A program made the position numbers and the translations under genes. This document shows, piece by piece, positions 32,957 to 43,805 of a stretch of 64,000 bases of DNA. Origin of the DNA: Oikopleura dioica (Eukaryota; Chordata; Appendicularia; Copelata; Oikopleuridae). The notes under the pieces are model-generated. The model did not search any database, was not told the DNA's origin, and saw only the letters and a program-made list of their open reading frames with translations. The stretch's first letter is position 1; every line of letters starts with the position of its first letter. The stretch spans positions 7,998,501-8,062,500 of the forward strand of contig OU015569.1 of the NCBI GenBank assembly GCA_907165135.1, in the 5' to 3' direction.

Positions 32957-35900
32957 TTATTCAGCAACGCCTATTCTAGCTTTTACAGACTTCTTATACC
33001 ATTTGCTAGCCAACTCTTCCGCTTGACTTTGAAGTTCCTCATCGCCGGCTTCTTCTGCTTCTTCCTCGTCCATAGTTTCTAGTAAAAGTTCCATCCAATA
33101 CCCCTTCGTTCTTAATAAGGTTGTTTGGCTTGTTCTAAAGAAAGCTCTGCCACCTTTGTTGAAATTCTGGTTCTAATTCAGCATGAAATGGATCAGGATG
33201 AGAAGGTTTCAATTTTTTTCGCGGTGTCGGGGCCGGCTCTTCATCAGATGATTCTTCTTCAGACTCGGCTTCAGACTCACTTCCTGCTTCTAAAATGGTA
33301 ATGAGCATTTATTTCTTCAAAATAACAAACCATCATCCGAGCCTTGCCAGTCCATGCCTTCGCAAACGACAAGTTGTTTCCATTTGTCAAGCTTTTTAAC
33401 ATCGATGGACCAAAGATCGTTTAGTGTGTAACTTCTCTCCCCTTGCTCCAAAATTCCTCCGTATAAGAATAGTTGACCGCCTTAAAGGTACAGAGCCAAG
33501 CTTCATCTACATGTCTACCTTTGATTGCCAGTTGTGCATTCATTCTCGGGCCTGGTCGACGTTTAGAATCGTCATCCTTGGAATTAACGTTTGCAACGAA
33601 CCATCGATTCGTCTTTGAGTCGAAAAAGTGCATTTGGTCGGAGAATTCGGAAGAAAGGTCGTCATCGTTGTCTTCATCGTCAGCGCCACCAAAGCTAACG
33701 ACGCGATGGTCGCTAACCGTCGTCATCGCCGTTCCAGATCTAGGGTCGGGCTTTTCTCCACCTTGCTTTGCTAATATGAGGTTGAATTTCATGGCTCGAT
33801 CGACAATTTACCTTTCTCCCATTTCCACGCTTTTTTTCCACTGTCGAAAGCAAGCATAAACGCATCGCTATGTATTTGGCCCTTGTCTGCGTCTTTGGAA
33901 GCCTTTAACTTTGAGAATCCACCGCAAATGAATATTCCAGAACTGACGACGCCCATTTGAACTCCAGACCGACCACTGGGCGCTTGTCCAGCTGGTTTCA
34001 AAGTTGTCCATGTTTTCGAAATAAGATCAAAACTAAAATCAAGTCAATTCTGGAAGATCAGTATCACCTCGTACCTGAGAACATCACTAAAGTAAACGTA
34101 GTTCTTGACAGACTCATGAAAACCACCAAAAACTATCAGTTGTTTCTGGAAGTAGGCCATGCGATGACCTGACCGGGCGCTTGGAGCTCCTTTGACTTTC
34201 ACTTCTTCCCAATTCGACTTTTTTCCGTCGACCGACAGACACCAAAAGTCTTTGTAGTGATAGAACTGTTCACCGTTTTTAGAAGAGAATTCGCCTCCAT
34301 GAATCCAAATTTGGCCGCCTCCTTGGGGCGCTACTGCTGACGCGTGTCCAGACCTTGGAGCTGGACCGTGTGGTACAAAGAGCTTCGACCAGCTGTCTTT
34401 CTAAATGAAACACTTGATTTACCGTCATAGAACTATCTTTCGACAAGGGCAGTCTCTTTTCAGTAATAAATTTATAAAAAGGGCCACATGCTCTAGTCCC
34501 TCTTGGTGAAAACTAAACATCCTCAGCGAGGGTTGGTATTTCTACAATTCGCTTATTAATATTCTATTCGCCCAACCTTGAATGTGCCATCAATAGATCT
34601 ATATCCACATATATACTAACAGGCTCATCAACTAACAATAACACTTTCTCGATGCATCATTGTTTTTATCATTCAAGACGACAATATTTATAAGCTTGTC
34701 CTGACTAAAATCGACAACCCATCAAATTCGATTTCTTAGAGATTGCGCGCTTTTCAATCTGAGCAAGATCTAGGGCCGATTTCAGGCCCCTGCGGTCACG
34801 CTTAGGTTGATCGCCTGGTGTGAGATTGCGTGCGTTGCGTTGTAGAGCGCGCGCGAACCGCGTTCACCCACGCACGGTCGCCCATTGAGCCAGCCAGGCT
34901 CTCTGTCTGAAAGTGGCTCTTTCCAAAACAGAACCCCGTAGTAGCTTGAGCTGAAGCTAGAGGCTCGGTAAACAACGACTGTGCAAGATTTGCACGAGTC
35001 ACGATAAAGCAACGCCCCTGTACATTAATCACAACGACTGTAAATAACGCCAAGGTAGAGAGCCCTCTAAGAAGAAATATTATTAACAAGTAACAATTAT
35101 AAATATTATTTGTGAAATGATCACCTTTACTGCACTTTTAATGAAAGCGAGTCATCTTTTAATCAATGAATTAGCTATCAGAAACAGCAAAAAAAGAAGA
35201 GGATGACGATCTCAACGGGAAGATGCGTTGTGTTGATTCTGAATTCGATATTTTGGGTAGCGCTGGTGCTCTTGTCCCTGCTCTTATTTATTCATCACGA
35301 TAAAGAGCTGGACATTCCTATTTCATGGATGAAGTCACTAGAGCTTCCGTTCGGCAAGGTTTAACACTTTTTATTATAAGAGAAGTTTATGGCAGATGAA
35401 TGCTTTTCTTCCTATTTGTGTAACTAAATATTTTCCATCGTCCATTTTACATTTACAATTGTAATTTGCGATTAAGGAGATTATAAGTTTTCTAAGAAGA
35501 GAGACTAATAGTCTCAGAATATTCAAGATATCAATGAACTAGACAGACGAGAAAATCGCGCCATATCTCCCTTTTGTTTCTCAAAATTGAATTGAGCCAT
35601 AAAGTATCGCCCCAACGAAAAACAGTTTTATGGCTGATCAAAAAAAAGTTAAACCATGAAAAGGCATAAGCATGATCGTTCTAGTCGTACTCTTTTTCAC
35701 CGGTTTGGCCGGGTTACTTGTCGTCGTCATGGGCGAAAAATTTCAGAAAATCTTTATCGCGATATTCAGGTATTCTTTGTTTGCTTTTTCGAAATCAAAA
35801 ATCTTTGTTCAGTTCTATGCTGATACTGCTAACATGTCTATTGACAACCCTGTCGTACATGGAGTATTCTCACCATGAAGAAATTCGCGGCGAGTATCTG

Positions 35901-36927
35901 ATGCAGTTCGACGAGTCGATTAAAAACTACAACTCTAGTCGGTGAGTCTTCGTTATGTGAGCTCTACCTCGACAGTTCATTATATGAACTCAAAAACCGA
36001 AAACGAAATTCTAGTTCGACAATAAATAACTCCACAAACGACGACTGGTCGAATGACGGAAGCATATACAACGCCGAAGACGTGGACAGAATTCAGTCTA
36101 TAATGAAATGCTGCGGCTCACAGAACTACACAGACTTCGAGGAGTCACCCTGGGGAAAGAAGCACACAGATATGGCGCCCGAATCGTGCTGTAACGTCGA
36201 CCTTATGCAAAAAAATAATATGGTGAGGAAGGCGTTGAATTAAATCATTCACCAGGGATGACTTTTAGACATGTCGAGCGTTAAATTGGAAAGAAGAAAG
36301 TGAATTGATCTACGCCCGAGGATGCCACGACATCGTGGATGCGGCATTTGTCCACTGGCTAGACACACTTATCGTCATCCAATGTTTTCTAGTGATTTGT
36401 ACAGTAATTGCCCTTTTCGGCAGCTCTATTTGGATTCGTCTAAACAGGCAAACACGTAGCCAAACCGGTATGTCCCCTCGTATAAAGACCCTTATAAGTT
36501 ATAACATTTACACAGATTACGAGCCCCTGCTCGATGAAGATTAAGCCCAACTGACGAAAATGAGCTTGAAAAGATATACCTTGATATTGTACAATATGAC
36601 ATCATTGAACATTTCTGTACTTTTTCCGTCGAAGTACTCCCCTCCGAAGAGTACCAATAAATCTTTCTCGCAATGTGCCACAAATGTGCAGTGAGACCTA
36701 CAAATTCAATCTCTACCGTTGAATTGTCACGCAGAGAGTCACCTTTGTGAGGGTGCCTGTTCCATGGCAGTTTCGGCGACGGTGTTTTCTTTCGCGTCTT
36801 GTTCTTGGTAAGACTTGATCAGCGCTTCCAACTCGTCGAGGCCTTCTTCTTTCTTGGAAGCTTTCTTGAGCGCCTTGGCCTGCGCTTTCTCCGCTCCCTT
36901 GCCCTTCTTCTTATCTTTTTTGCCCAT
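32957..36927 (-). CDS. KLHDC4: Kelch-domain protein 4
   Basis: Eight exons: 36743-36927, 36580-36697, 34075-34400, 33812-34032, 33519-33770, 33331-33480, 33154-33289, 32957-33134. It aligns end to end with vertebrate KLHDC4. The lysine-rich start MGKKDKKKGKG leads to LDELEALIKSYQ. Kelch blades follow: LVLFGGEYFDGKSTEMFND, GGQIWIHGGEFSSKNGEQFY, GFHESVKNYVYF, IFICGGFSKLK, VSFGGADDEDND and LFLYGGILEQGERSYTLND. The tail is acidic, then conserved TKGYWMELLLETM. A kelch beta-propeller scaffold. Intron 2 (34401-36579) is 2.2 kb and contains a whole tetraspanin gene on the opposite strand. An AG acceptor directly precedes the ATG, and DR1 lies 111 bp upstream on the same strand, as in an operon. Confidence 0.92.
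35203..36544 (+). CDS. Tetraspanin, nested in a KLHDC4 intron
   Basis: Exons 35203-35358, about 35671-35769, 35813-35941, 36015-36222, 36269-36467, 36516-36544. Four hydrophobic segments: VVLILNSIFWVALVLLSLLL, MIVLVVLFFTGLAGLLVVVM, SMLILLTCLLTTL and LDTLIVIQCFLVICTVIALF. The large extracellular loop has the CCG motif (MKCCGSQNYTDF) followed by a CC pair (ESCCN) and GC, the tetraspanin pattern. The tail ends DYEPLLDED, with an acidic dileucine-like sorting motif. The junction between exons 1 and 2 is not phase-consistent as placed; an extra exon in 35360-35660 is possible. Plasma-membrane or endosomal location is expected from the family. Confidence 0.85.
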
Positions 36928-37037
36928 TCTACAAGCAAAACGCATTATTTCAAGGAGCACTATTGCACGAAGCATTGTTCAGATTGTCCTTTGAGTAGAA
37001 AGAGTAGGCTGATGGATCTGTGTTGCTTTGAGAGAGG

Positions 37038-37732
37038 TTACGAGTCGAAATCTTCGTCGTCGTCTTCGTTGGGCTTGAAGTAATCTTGAGACGGGACAGG
37101 AGAAGGTAAAACTTACCCTTGATAAGTCCAGACTTTGAAAGTGCTGACTGGATGCGAATTCGTTTTGCTCCTCCATCAGCTGATGGTTCTTAGCCGCGTC
37201 GATAAGTGCTTTCTGTTGTCTAGAAGCCAACTCGTCCAAACTTTAATATTAAAGCGACGCTATCACCTGTAAAGTTCTTCCTCTGATAGCCCCGAGTTAG
37301 ATAGTTTATTTGGTTTCTTTCGTTTCGCGTTTTCTTCCTTGCAGTCGATAAGCACTTTCTCGCACTCGGGGACCATTTCGTGAAAGCCGAGCATTTTCAG
37401 TGCCTCCAACACGTGATCTGGCGCAATCGTCTTTTTATCAGCAGCCTCGCACATCTAACGGATGTAGTAATAAATCATGCGAACGGTTTGCGTCGGTTGT
37501 CCTACCTGCGAAGATGTTGTTGCCATGTGGTGGATAAATTGCGTGCAGCAGTCAGCGACTAATTGTCTTGCGTCCTTTGAAATCTTAAATGGTTTAGCTC
37601 CGACCATTCCCATAAGAATCTTACTCGTAAGTTCGGGATAGTTTCTTTGATAAATTTGTTTACGGCGGCTTGAGGTAAAGATAGGTCATCGTCGGTCCCA
37701 CTTCCCAAAAAGGGATCATTCATATCATTCAT
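37038..37732 (-). CDS. DR1: NC2-beta transcription repressor subunit
   Basis: Exons 37625-37732, 37506-37583, 37267-37454, 37117-37219, 37038-37073, all phase-consistent. The product aligns with DR1: DDDLSLPQAAVNKFIKETIP, KDARQLVADCCTQFI, KKTIAPDHVLEALKMLGF, SEEELYRQQ, and an acidic tail. It is a histone-fold protein that pairs with NC2-alpha (DRAP1) to bind TBP on DNA and block preinitiation-complex assembly. At about 170 residues it has the usual length. It lies 163 bp downstream of RNMT and 111 bp upstream of KLHDC4, all on the minus strand, with CCTGTTCAG just before its leader. Confidence 0.95.
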
Positions 37733-37894
37733 TTTGTATTGATCTGAACAGGCGTATTTTAAAATTGAGAACTATTCTGTCGGAAATCGAAGGCAGTGAA
37801 TATATTCAGGCCAAATTAAATCAAATAATACAAAGCCATTCTAGGTATAAATGATAATGTCTTTCAAATAGTCGAATACCAGTCGTGATTTTCT

Positions 37895-39182
37895 TCATCT
37901 GACTTTCTTGAATGCAAAAACGACGTAGAGAGAGGCACATTCCCATTCCTGTCTGGAAAGTGAGCCAACTTGATAAGTAGAATTATCGCATACGTCTTCT
38001 GCATGGGCGTACGTTAGTCCCTAAAAAGAATCAATCAAGAATGGCTTTATTTTCAGGGACTTTACTCGTCGTGCTTCTCTCGGTCCGTTTTCCGTGACTG
38101 TTTCAAGGGCATCCATTCTGTAGAGCAGGTCCATATTATTTTCTCGATTCTCTTCGAAGAATCTTTTAAACGACTTTCGCATGACCACTTAAAAGTTCAA
38201 GCTATTTCGCCAAATAGCACGACCCAAGAGCTTACACTCGAGGCCGTATTCTTTGCAGATGTCTTCGAAAACAGGCTGAAAGACGAGAAATTCCTCTACA
38301 TTGACTTGCTCCTCGAGTTGAAAATGATAGGTCGCCCCGAAAATTGGCGGCGGGTCTCGAGCTCCTCTGGCAAAAGCTACTTTGTAAACTGAATTCCCGA
38401 ATTCTTCCTTCCTGTCCACTTTTTTAGCACGCCGGTATCTAGAGTGGATCTCAAAAAATTACCAAAGGGGATCAATTGTTACCTTCGCATGATCTCTTCC
38501 GACCAAGGCGTAGTTCCAAAAAATACAGCACCTATTTTCATCTTTTTGGAGGCATTCTTTATGAATTGACGGCACTGGTTCTCGGACTCAAAGCAGTAAT
38601 GTAAAGCGAATTGACAAGAAACACAGTCGAACTCAATCCCATCTCGCAACGGAGGACTCCATTTATCGTACGAAGCTCTACACTAAGGCTCAACTTTCGA
38701 CGCTTTTGTGGAAAGAATTGCGAAATATATTTGAAATAAGTCTATAAATGTTCCTAGTAAATGTTCCATAAGTTATACAGTATAAGCCTTTCCTGGTCAA
38801 ATCAGCCTGGTGAAAACTGGCGGAGAAGCTCTTCGAATGGCGACTTTGATATCTTTCTTTTGATTGCTCAACAGACTCCGCCGCGACGTCCACAAAAACC
38901 ACATGCTGAGCCCGCTGTATTTTCCATTTATTCAAATCTCCCCCTAAAAGTTAAGTAACATGTCATTCTATAAAAACAGTCATTACCTTTTCCGGATGCT
39001 AAGTCCAGGCAAGCATCTCCCTGTTTGACGTAAGTATTGAACAATATCGACTTCATGAAATTGTTAAAATTTCGCATGCGGATGATTCTTTGTGTTTGAC
39101 GTCGCTCGATTCCTTCTTGGCGGACGTTCGAGTAGAACTGGCCGACTTTTCTGGCGTGTCCATGCGCTGTCGGAGCGGCCAT
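37895..39182 (-). CDS. RNMT: mRNA cap guanine-N7 methyltransferase
   Basis: Exons 38987-39182, 38779-38943, 38483-38675, 38224-38438, 38066-38187, 37895-38020. Transfers methyl from AdoMet to N7 of the cap guanosine. It aligns with human RNMT through RIIRMRNFNNFMKSIL, the AdoMet-binding DLASGKGGDLNKWK, FVDVAAESVEQSKERY, FDCVSCQFALHYCFES, FFGTTPWSEEIMRR, IFGATYHFQLEEQVNVEEFL and the C-terminal LSRQEWECASLYVVFAF. It lacks the long N-terminal regulatory extension of vertebrate RNMT. ATTAG directly precedes the ATG, matching a trans-splice acceptor. Confidence 0.95.
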
Positions 39183-39311
39183 TCTAATCAACAACCAATG
39201 AATCTCTCGTTAGAATGATTTTACTTTGAATAGGTGCATGAATGTGAAAGAATAGAAAGAGGGAAAAGATGCGGCGTTTATGTCTGTTTTCTATTCTGGA
39301 AGAAGGATCAG

Positions 39312-40106
39312 TCACTCTTCTGTCGAGGATATGGAACCGTTGTTCGATTTGTAAAATCTCTGAAGAAACACTACGTGAAAAGAACTATCTTTCGAAGAGA
39401 AATTTACGTTTAGTTCTGCTTCGTCGGATGTGACGATGAGAAAAAGCTCCGTCATTTTGTCGGATAGTAGTTTCTGAATGAAACAATCGTCAAATATCAA
39501 ATAAGACGGAGATGGATTTACCTTGAGGTAGTCGATTAGGTTCGATGGGTCACCGATTTTCTCGGGCGTTTTCAGCTTCGAGTCTAAATTCCAGTACTCG
39601 CCGTCGATTGATTGAATGGCGATCCAGTGTCGTCGCCGAATAGGCAGCTTTAGCACGCCAATAGAAACCGATGAGAGGGAATTGATTATGAAGCCGGAAC
39701 ATCTACCGAGGTCGATCGACGCTGGCCTTTTCCTCTTGTCATGCCACACTGCTTGGTACGAACGGGACTGGAGAGCAGCTAGACACACAAATATTATTAA
39801 GAGCAGAATGGGGACAGTTTCTTTACCCATTATAACATTTATGTCGTAGTTGCCGGTTCCGAGAAACGACTTGTGAGGGTTGAGTACTGACGCCGGAGCT
39901 AGCCGGTTACAGACTTGGTCCAGTTCGTCTACCCTGAATGATAAATTCTGGTTTTGGCGACGTAGAATACCTTTGGTGAATTCTTTATGCTGAAAGACAT
40001 TATTTAATGCGTGCAAAGCGCACAACTCCCGCCGCTGCCTTTCGTGGAAGATTCCGTTGATCATACAATTCGAACCCGAGACTGAGTTCTCAGTCAAGCG
40101 CGACAT
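39312..40106 (-). CDS. Josephin-domain deubiquitinase, JOSD1/2-like
   Basis: Exons 39827-40106, 39522-39778, 39408-39473, 39312-39359. The start ATG (MSRLTENSVSG) precedes IFHERQRRELCALHALNNVF, which contains the catalytic Cys. RRHWIAIQSIDGEYWNLDSK supplies His and Asp. Other shared blocks: NPHKSFLGTGNYDINVIM, LQSRSYQAVWHDKR, LSDKMTELFLIV. Cysteine protease removing ubiquitin, by family. All three introns are exactly 48 nt and carry no stop in frame, so the genomic frame stays open throughout. A 13-residue segment after the EFTK motif is absent from relatives; it is kept as exon because removing it breaks the frame. Lies 130 bp upstream of RNMT. Confidence 0.92.
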   Translation of the reverse strand: MSRLTENSVSGSNCMINGIFHERQRRELCALHALNNVFQHKEFTKGILRRQNQNLSFRVDELDQVCNRLAPASVLNPHKSFLGTGNYDINVIMGKETVPILLLIIFVCLAALQSRSYQAVWHDKRKRPASIDLGRCSGFIINSLSSVSIGVLKLPIRRRHWIAIQSIDGEYWNLDSKLKTPEKIGDPSNLIDYLKVNPSPSYLIFDDCFIQKLLSDKMTELFLIVTSDEAELNVNFSSKDSSFHVVFLQRFYKSNNGSISSTEE

Positions 40107-40201
40107 TCTCCGACGGGCAATGTAGTAGCCAGCCACCACCACAGCCAGTGCAGCAAGTCCGACCTCGCTCAGGGACTGATCTACCCCCGAACACCAAATT
40201 A

Positions 40202-40360
40202 TCACGAGTTCTGAATTTTCAGTATAGGACCATTTTCCTGATAACTGCAGTTCGATTCTGTTTTCAGCCGATAAATTACGAAAGTCTGCCCTCTTGCAAA
40301 AGAGTTTGGATAAATATTATGCGGAAAGAAAAGAGGAGTTTCTGCCTCGGATGAGAACAT
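40202..40360 (-). CDS. Candidate small protein just upstream of JOSD
   Basis: ATG at 40360 opens 52 codons (MFSSEAETPLFFPHNIY, then FARGQTFVIYRL), ending 96 bp before the JOSD start. It is too short to classify. It could be a first cistron of the gene series, or part of the JOSD leader. Confidence 0.3.
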   Translation of the reverse strand: MFSSEAETPLFFPHNIYPNSFARGQTFVIYRLKTESNCSYQENGPILKIQNS

Positions 40361-41164
40361 AATTTTAGTTTGGAGTGATGAATAGTTTATTGTCAGTGTG
40401 AAAAGATGCGTATTTGGTCGAAGTTTATCGATGATCAGGAAAATCCAGATTGCAATTAATGCAATCTGTCTTCGCTTTAACCGGTCGCGGAAAATCTTCT
40501 TTTGCTGTCGACCATGCCGGTCAGCTTCTTTGGCTAGACGGATCCTCGGCTGCAGTCCTGAACTAGCCACTATATGGCTAGTTAAACAGGATAAATGCAT
40601 TTATCCTCCCGTCTTCAGGTTCTCCTGTCTCAAGCTAAATACTGTTTATACTGAGTCGGAAAAGGAGAATTACGCTTACTTCTGAGACACGCTCCATGCT
40701 CATTTCTTCCCACAAGAAATCCAAGACACCAGCTTCTTGCGCCAAGGCAAGTTCCAGCATGCCACAAGGTTATATCCCGCACCTCATGACACAATGAGAA
40801 CTGCTGTCAAATGCTGAAGACGATTGTCGCAATTGATTGGCGTTCAAAACTGGCGTACGAAGAAGTCTCGCATCGGGCTCATTTTCGATATCTAAAATGA
40901 AAGCGTTAGAAATAGAACTGGTAAATTGTAGGTTGTAGAGAGAAAAAGTCGCAGAAATGGAACACTTAATTGCCAAAATCTCTGAAAAAAGTGGAAACTT
41001 TTGATCCGAAAAGCGGGAAACTGGAATGGCGAGACGAGGAATGCGAAACGAGTGGCACATGGGAGGGGGGCCAATCAGAGCGGCGCGCTCCAAACTCAAA
41101 TGAACACCTCCACAATGGACAATTGACAACTTGCGATCTTCTAACAACTACTTAGTCTAAGTCT
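40361..41164. other. Noncoding region
   Basis: Overlapping open frames on both strands (40398-40685, 40770-41155) show no domain, start or splice context that I can defend. Confidence 0.4.
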
Positions 41165-41624
41165 TTAACTTCTCAATACACGGGCGCGCGACTAAGCGCT
41201 CAAAACACGGGGTCGGGTGAGCCTCACCCGGTGAGGGGACCACAATGCATTATTCAGCCCCGCGCGGCGCGCAAAATTCGGAGTGTGACAAAGTGCGCTC
41301 AAGACTTTAAGCTCTAACTTGCGTTTCCGGCAAGCAAAAAAGTTACTATACATATCGATGGAAAGCTTGAACACTCACCTATCAAGATTTACAATTAATT
41401 TTGCAAAACACTTTTTGGATTTACGGCTGGAGAGTGAAAGATAAATCCAGTGCAAAACGCCACCACTTTTGAGAAAACTTCCAAAATTTCACAAAGTGGT
41501 TCGTTTTAGTGATCTCAGCTCACATTTCAAAAATCAGGTCAAATGAATTATCACAAGAGAAATTACGGCGGCTCAAAGTCGCCGTGGTCGGTTCAACCGA
41601 CCACGTGTATTGAGAAGTTAACTG
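41165..41624. mobile_element. TTAA-flanked MITE (piggyBac-like target)
   Basis: CTTCTCAATACACG begins just inside TTAA on the left and its complement CGTGTATTGAGAAG ends just before TTAA on the right (18 bp arms at 41165-41182 and 41604-41621). The inside has GC-rich short palindromes (GGGTGAGCCTCACCC; GTGGTCGGTT then AACCGACCAC) and no open frame. TTAA on both sides is the piggyBac target signature; mobilisation by such a transposase is inferred. Confidence 0.7.
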
Positions 41625-43069
41625 TTGCAAATTGCAATAATCGCAAATGTCGATGTGGATGATTCGTTACAGTAGTTCGATGGGTTCGGATTCTCTAATT
41701 CTGATTCTCATAGTTCAAATCAGAGTGTCAAAAGTTAAATCAGAAATCCTAGCTGTGACGAGTTTGGTAAATCCTCTCAATGTATCTGTTGCTCGAGCTC
41801 TTCAGTAGAATAAGCAGAATGGTTCCTTAAAGATCTTTACGTCTTCATATCCCTAATAATTACCGTATTTGATAGCTAACGAGATGCATATGATTAGCCC
41901 TGTCTTATCCGTTCAAAAGATTTATGGATTCAAAAATATGACCCTTATTTGCGCGAGTGTTAAAACTTCTCTTGTGAACTTTTCCGAAGACATCAATCTC
42001 GTTAGGATGATCGCTCGTTAATACAGCGACGGAAATATTCATCGACCGAGTAACTTTTAAAAACGGGGGATATTTGAATCTCGTTTTAGACTTTATTATT
42101 CAGCGTACTAATGTTTCTTTAGATAAATGCATGCGTCCGTTTTTGATGAGCTAATGCGAGAACGCTCAAAAGTGTCTGATCCGATCGATTAGCCTCCCAA
42201 GATTTCCATTTTCACAAATGAAAGCAATAGGCCTTTACGCAAACAAGAAACTTTTCTCGCTTGGGAGGTCATAGTTTAGACCAAATTACGGTCGTCGCAG
42301 AAGATACTGTTTTATCATTTTGCGTCTTCGGAGTCTCATTTCTAAGACTTTCTCGGCTTACTGTCTCGCCAACATAGAGGAGAGAAGAAAAATGACCCTG
42401 TCTCTCAACATAAATCATCATCGAAATGAAAATTTAGCCGACAAGATCTTGCATCAACAAAATCACAACTTTTTAAATTATCATGACTCGTGAATACCTA
42501 CCATGTCAGAAAATGGCGAAAGCAGCCGGAAGAAGACAGTCCAGATTCCATGTTTGCTTGTATTCATACCTTATAATATTTTCCAACGTTTTAATTTCTC
42601 ACAAAAATCGTGTAAAAATCGTATACTTGTTTTCCGTCGAACCGCCATTGTTGATGGAAGAGGCCGACATTGTTTCCAAACATATTTATATTGGTTGGCC
42701 AGTTTGGTCGAGTTTTTCTGCAACTTACGTTTTTTTTCACAAATAACACGCAATAATAATATCCCGGTCAATGGCGATCATGAATTCTTTACGTGCTCTT
42801 CGTTGTGAAATTGACTTTTAAGGCATGTGACCCAACTTTCTAGCGCCACTGTCTCCTCCTTGTAAAATTGGTTATATCAGGAGATAACGTCGAGTCTTCA
42901 CAAAAGGTTTTTCTTCCAAAAGGAAAGCCGATCCAGAGATACACTACAGGTTTTTCTGCCGATAGTTTTTTTCTCTAATTTTAGCGGACAACTTTTTAGT
43001 GATTATTTTTTCTGAAAATAATATAAAAAATTCAGCTCAAGATACAGTTTGTCAGCATCAAAAAGAAAA
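41625..43069. other. Noncoding region upstream of a small gene
   Basis: About 1.4 kb, AT-rich, with only overlapping unsupported frames near 42480-42800. It probably includes the promoter of the gene at 43070. Confidence 0.45.
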
Positions 43070-43476
43070 ATGGCCTCAAGTGCTTCATTGTATGCGTTGA
43101 ATGCAGTTAAGGTAAGATGCGAAATAAAACTAAGATTTACGAGTCTTTCAGAACACTAAAATCGGCGAGCCCATTCCAGATGAGTCGATGCAGGCGCTTA
43201 CTACGCAGCGTAAGAATGGTGCAGGATTCACTGACCGGTTAGTAGAGCAGTTTCAAAATTAAAAATTCGAAAATAGAATCAACGTGTTTTTAACGTCTGA
43301 ATTAGCAGATTGACAAGTTATCTAAGATTGACCCTAATCAGAGGGTCACAATACTATTGAGTGTCATTTCATCTTTCAGATTAAAGACTTCAATTTCGTC
43401 TTTCTTCGCTTTCGAAAATCCACTTTCTGCTACTGTCGCTGAAGTAAACACTGCCGGGTTGACCCCCCATCTTTAG
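43070..43476 (+). CDS. Small protein, unknown family
   Basis: Three phase-consistent exons (43070-43111, 43152-43237, 43380-43476) with GT-AG introns give about 75 residues: MASSASLYALNAV, then IGEPIPDESMQALTTQRKNG and TSISSFFAFENPLSATVAEV. Good splice sites and an even coding composition support a real gene. No domain or signal peptide is recognised. A GTAAAC near 43443 could be a donor, so the C-terminus may extend further. Confidence 0.5.
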
Positions 43477-43805
43477 GGTTCCGACTGGTACCGTGGTATT
43501 CTTATATGAACTTATATAAAATCTCATATTCAAATACATATTGGTATATGTATTTTCTATGCAACCCTGTATATCTCATATATGGAGACCATATTTCGAT
43601 AAATTCTTGGTTTTGACACGGTACGGACCCGACCTCGCTCTTTCTAACTCCTTTACTTTCTTCTTTTCATTACTTTCATTTATTACTCTATCAAAACTAA
43701 ATTGATTTAAAGCGCCGAGACTCGGGGCATAATAAACCTTAGTGCTGATGACTTTTGCGATCTGGAGCAAGTTGACATTATTGAAATATTTTGTGTTGCA
43801 GGTTT

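Noticed and set aside
33804-33811. A 17-nt intron in KLHDC4
   Set aside because: Using the next acceptor gives a normal 41-nt intron and exact alignment to the KLHDC4 family.
39312-40205. One uninterrupted frame of 297 codons for the Josephin gene
   Set aside because: The three extra hydrophobic or low-similarity segments each begin GTAAA and end CAG or TAG, and are absent from relatives; they are stop-free introns.
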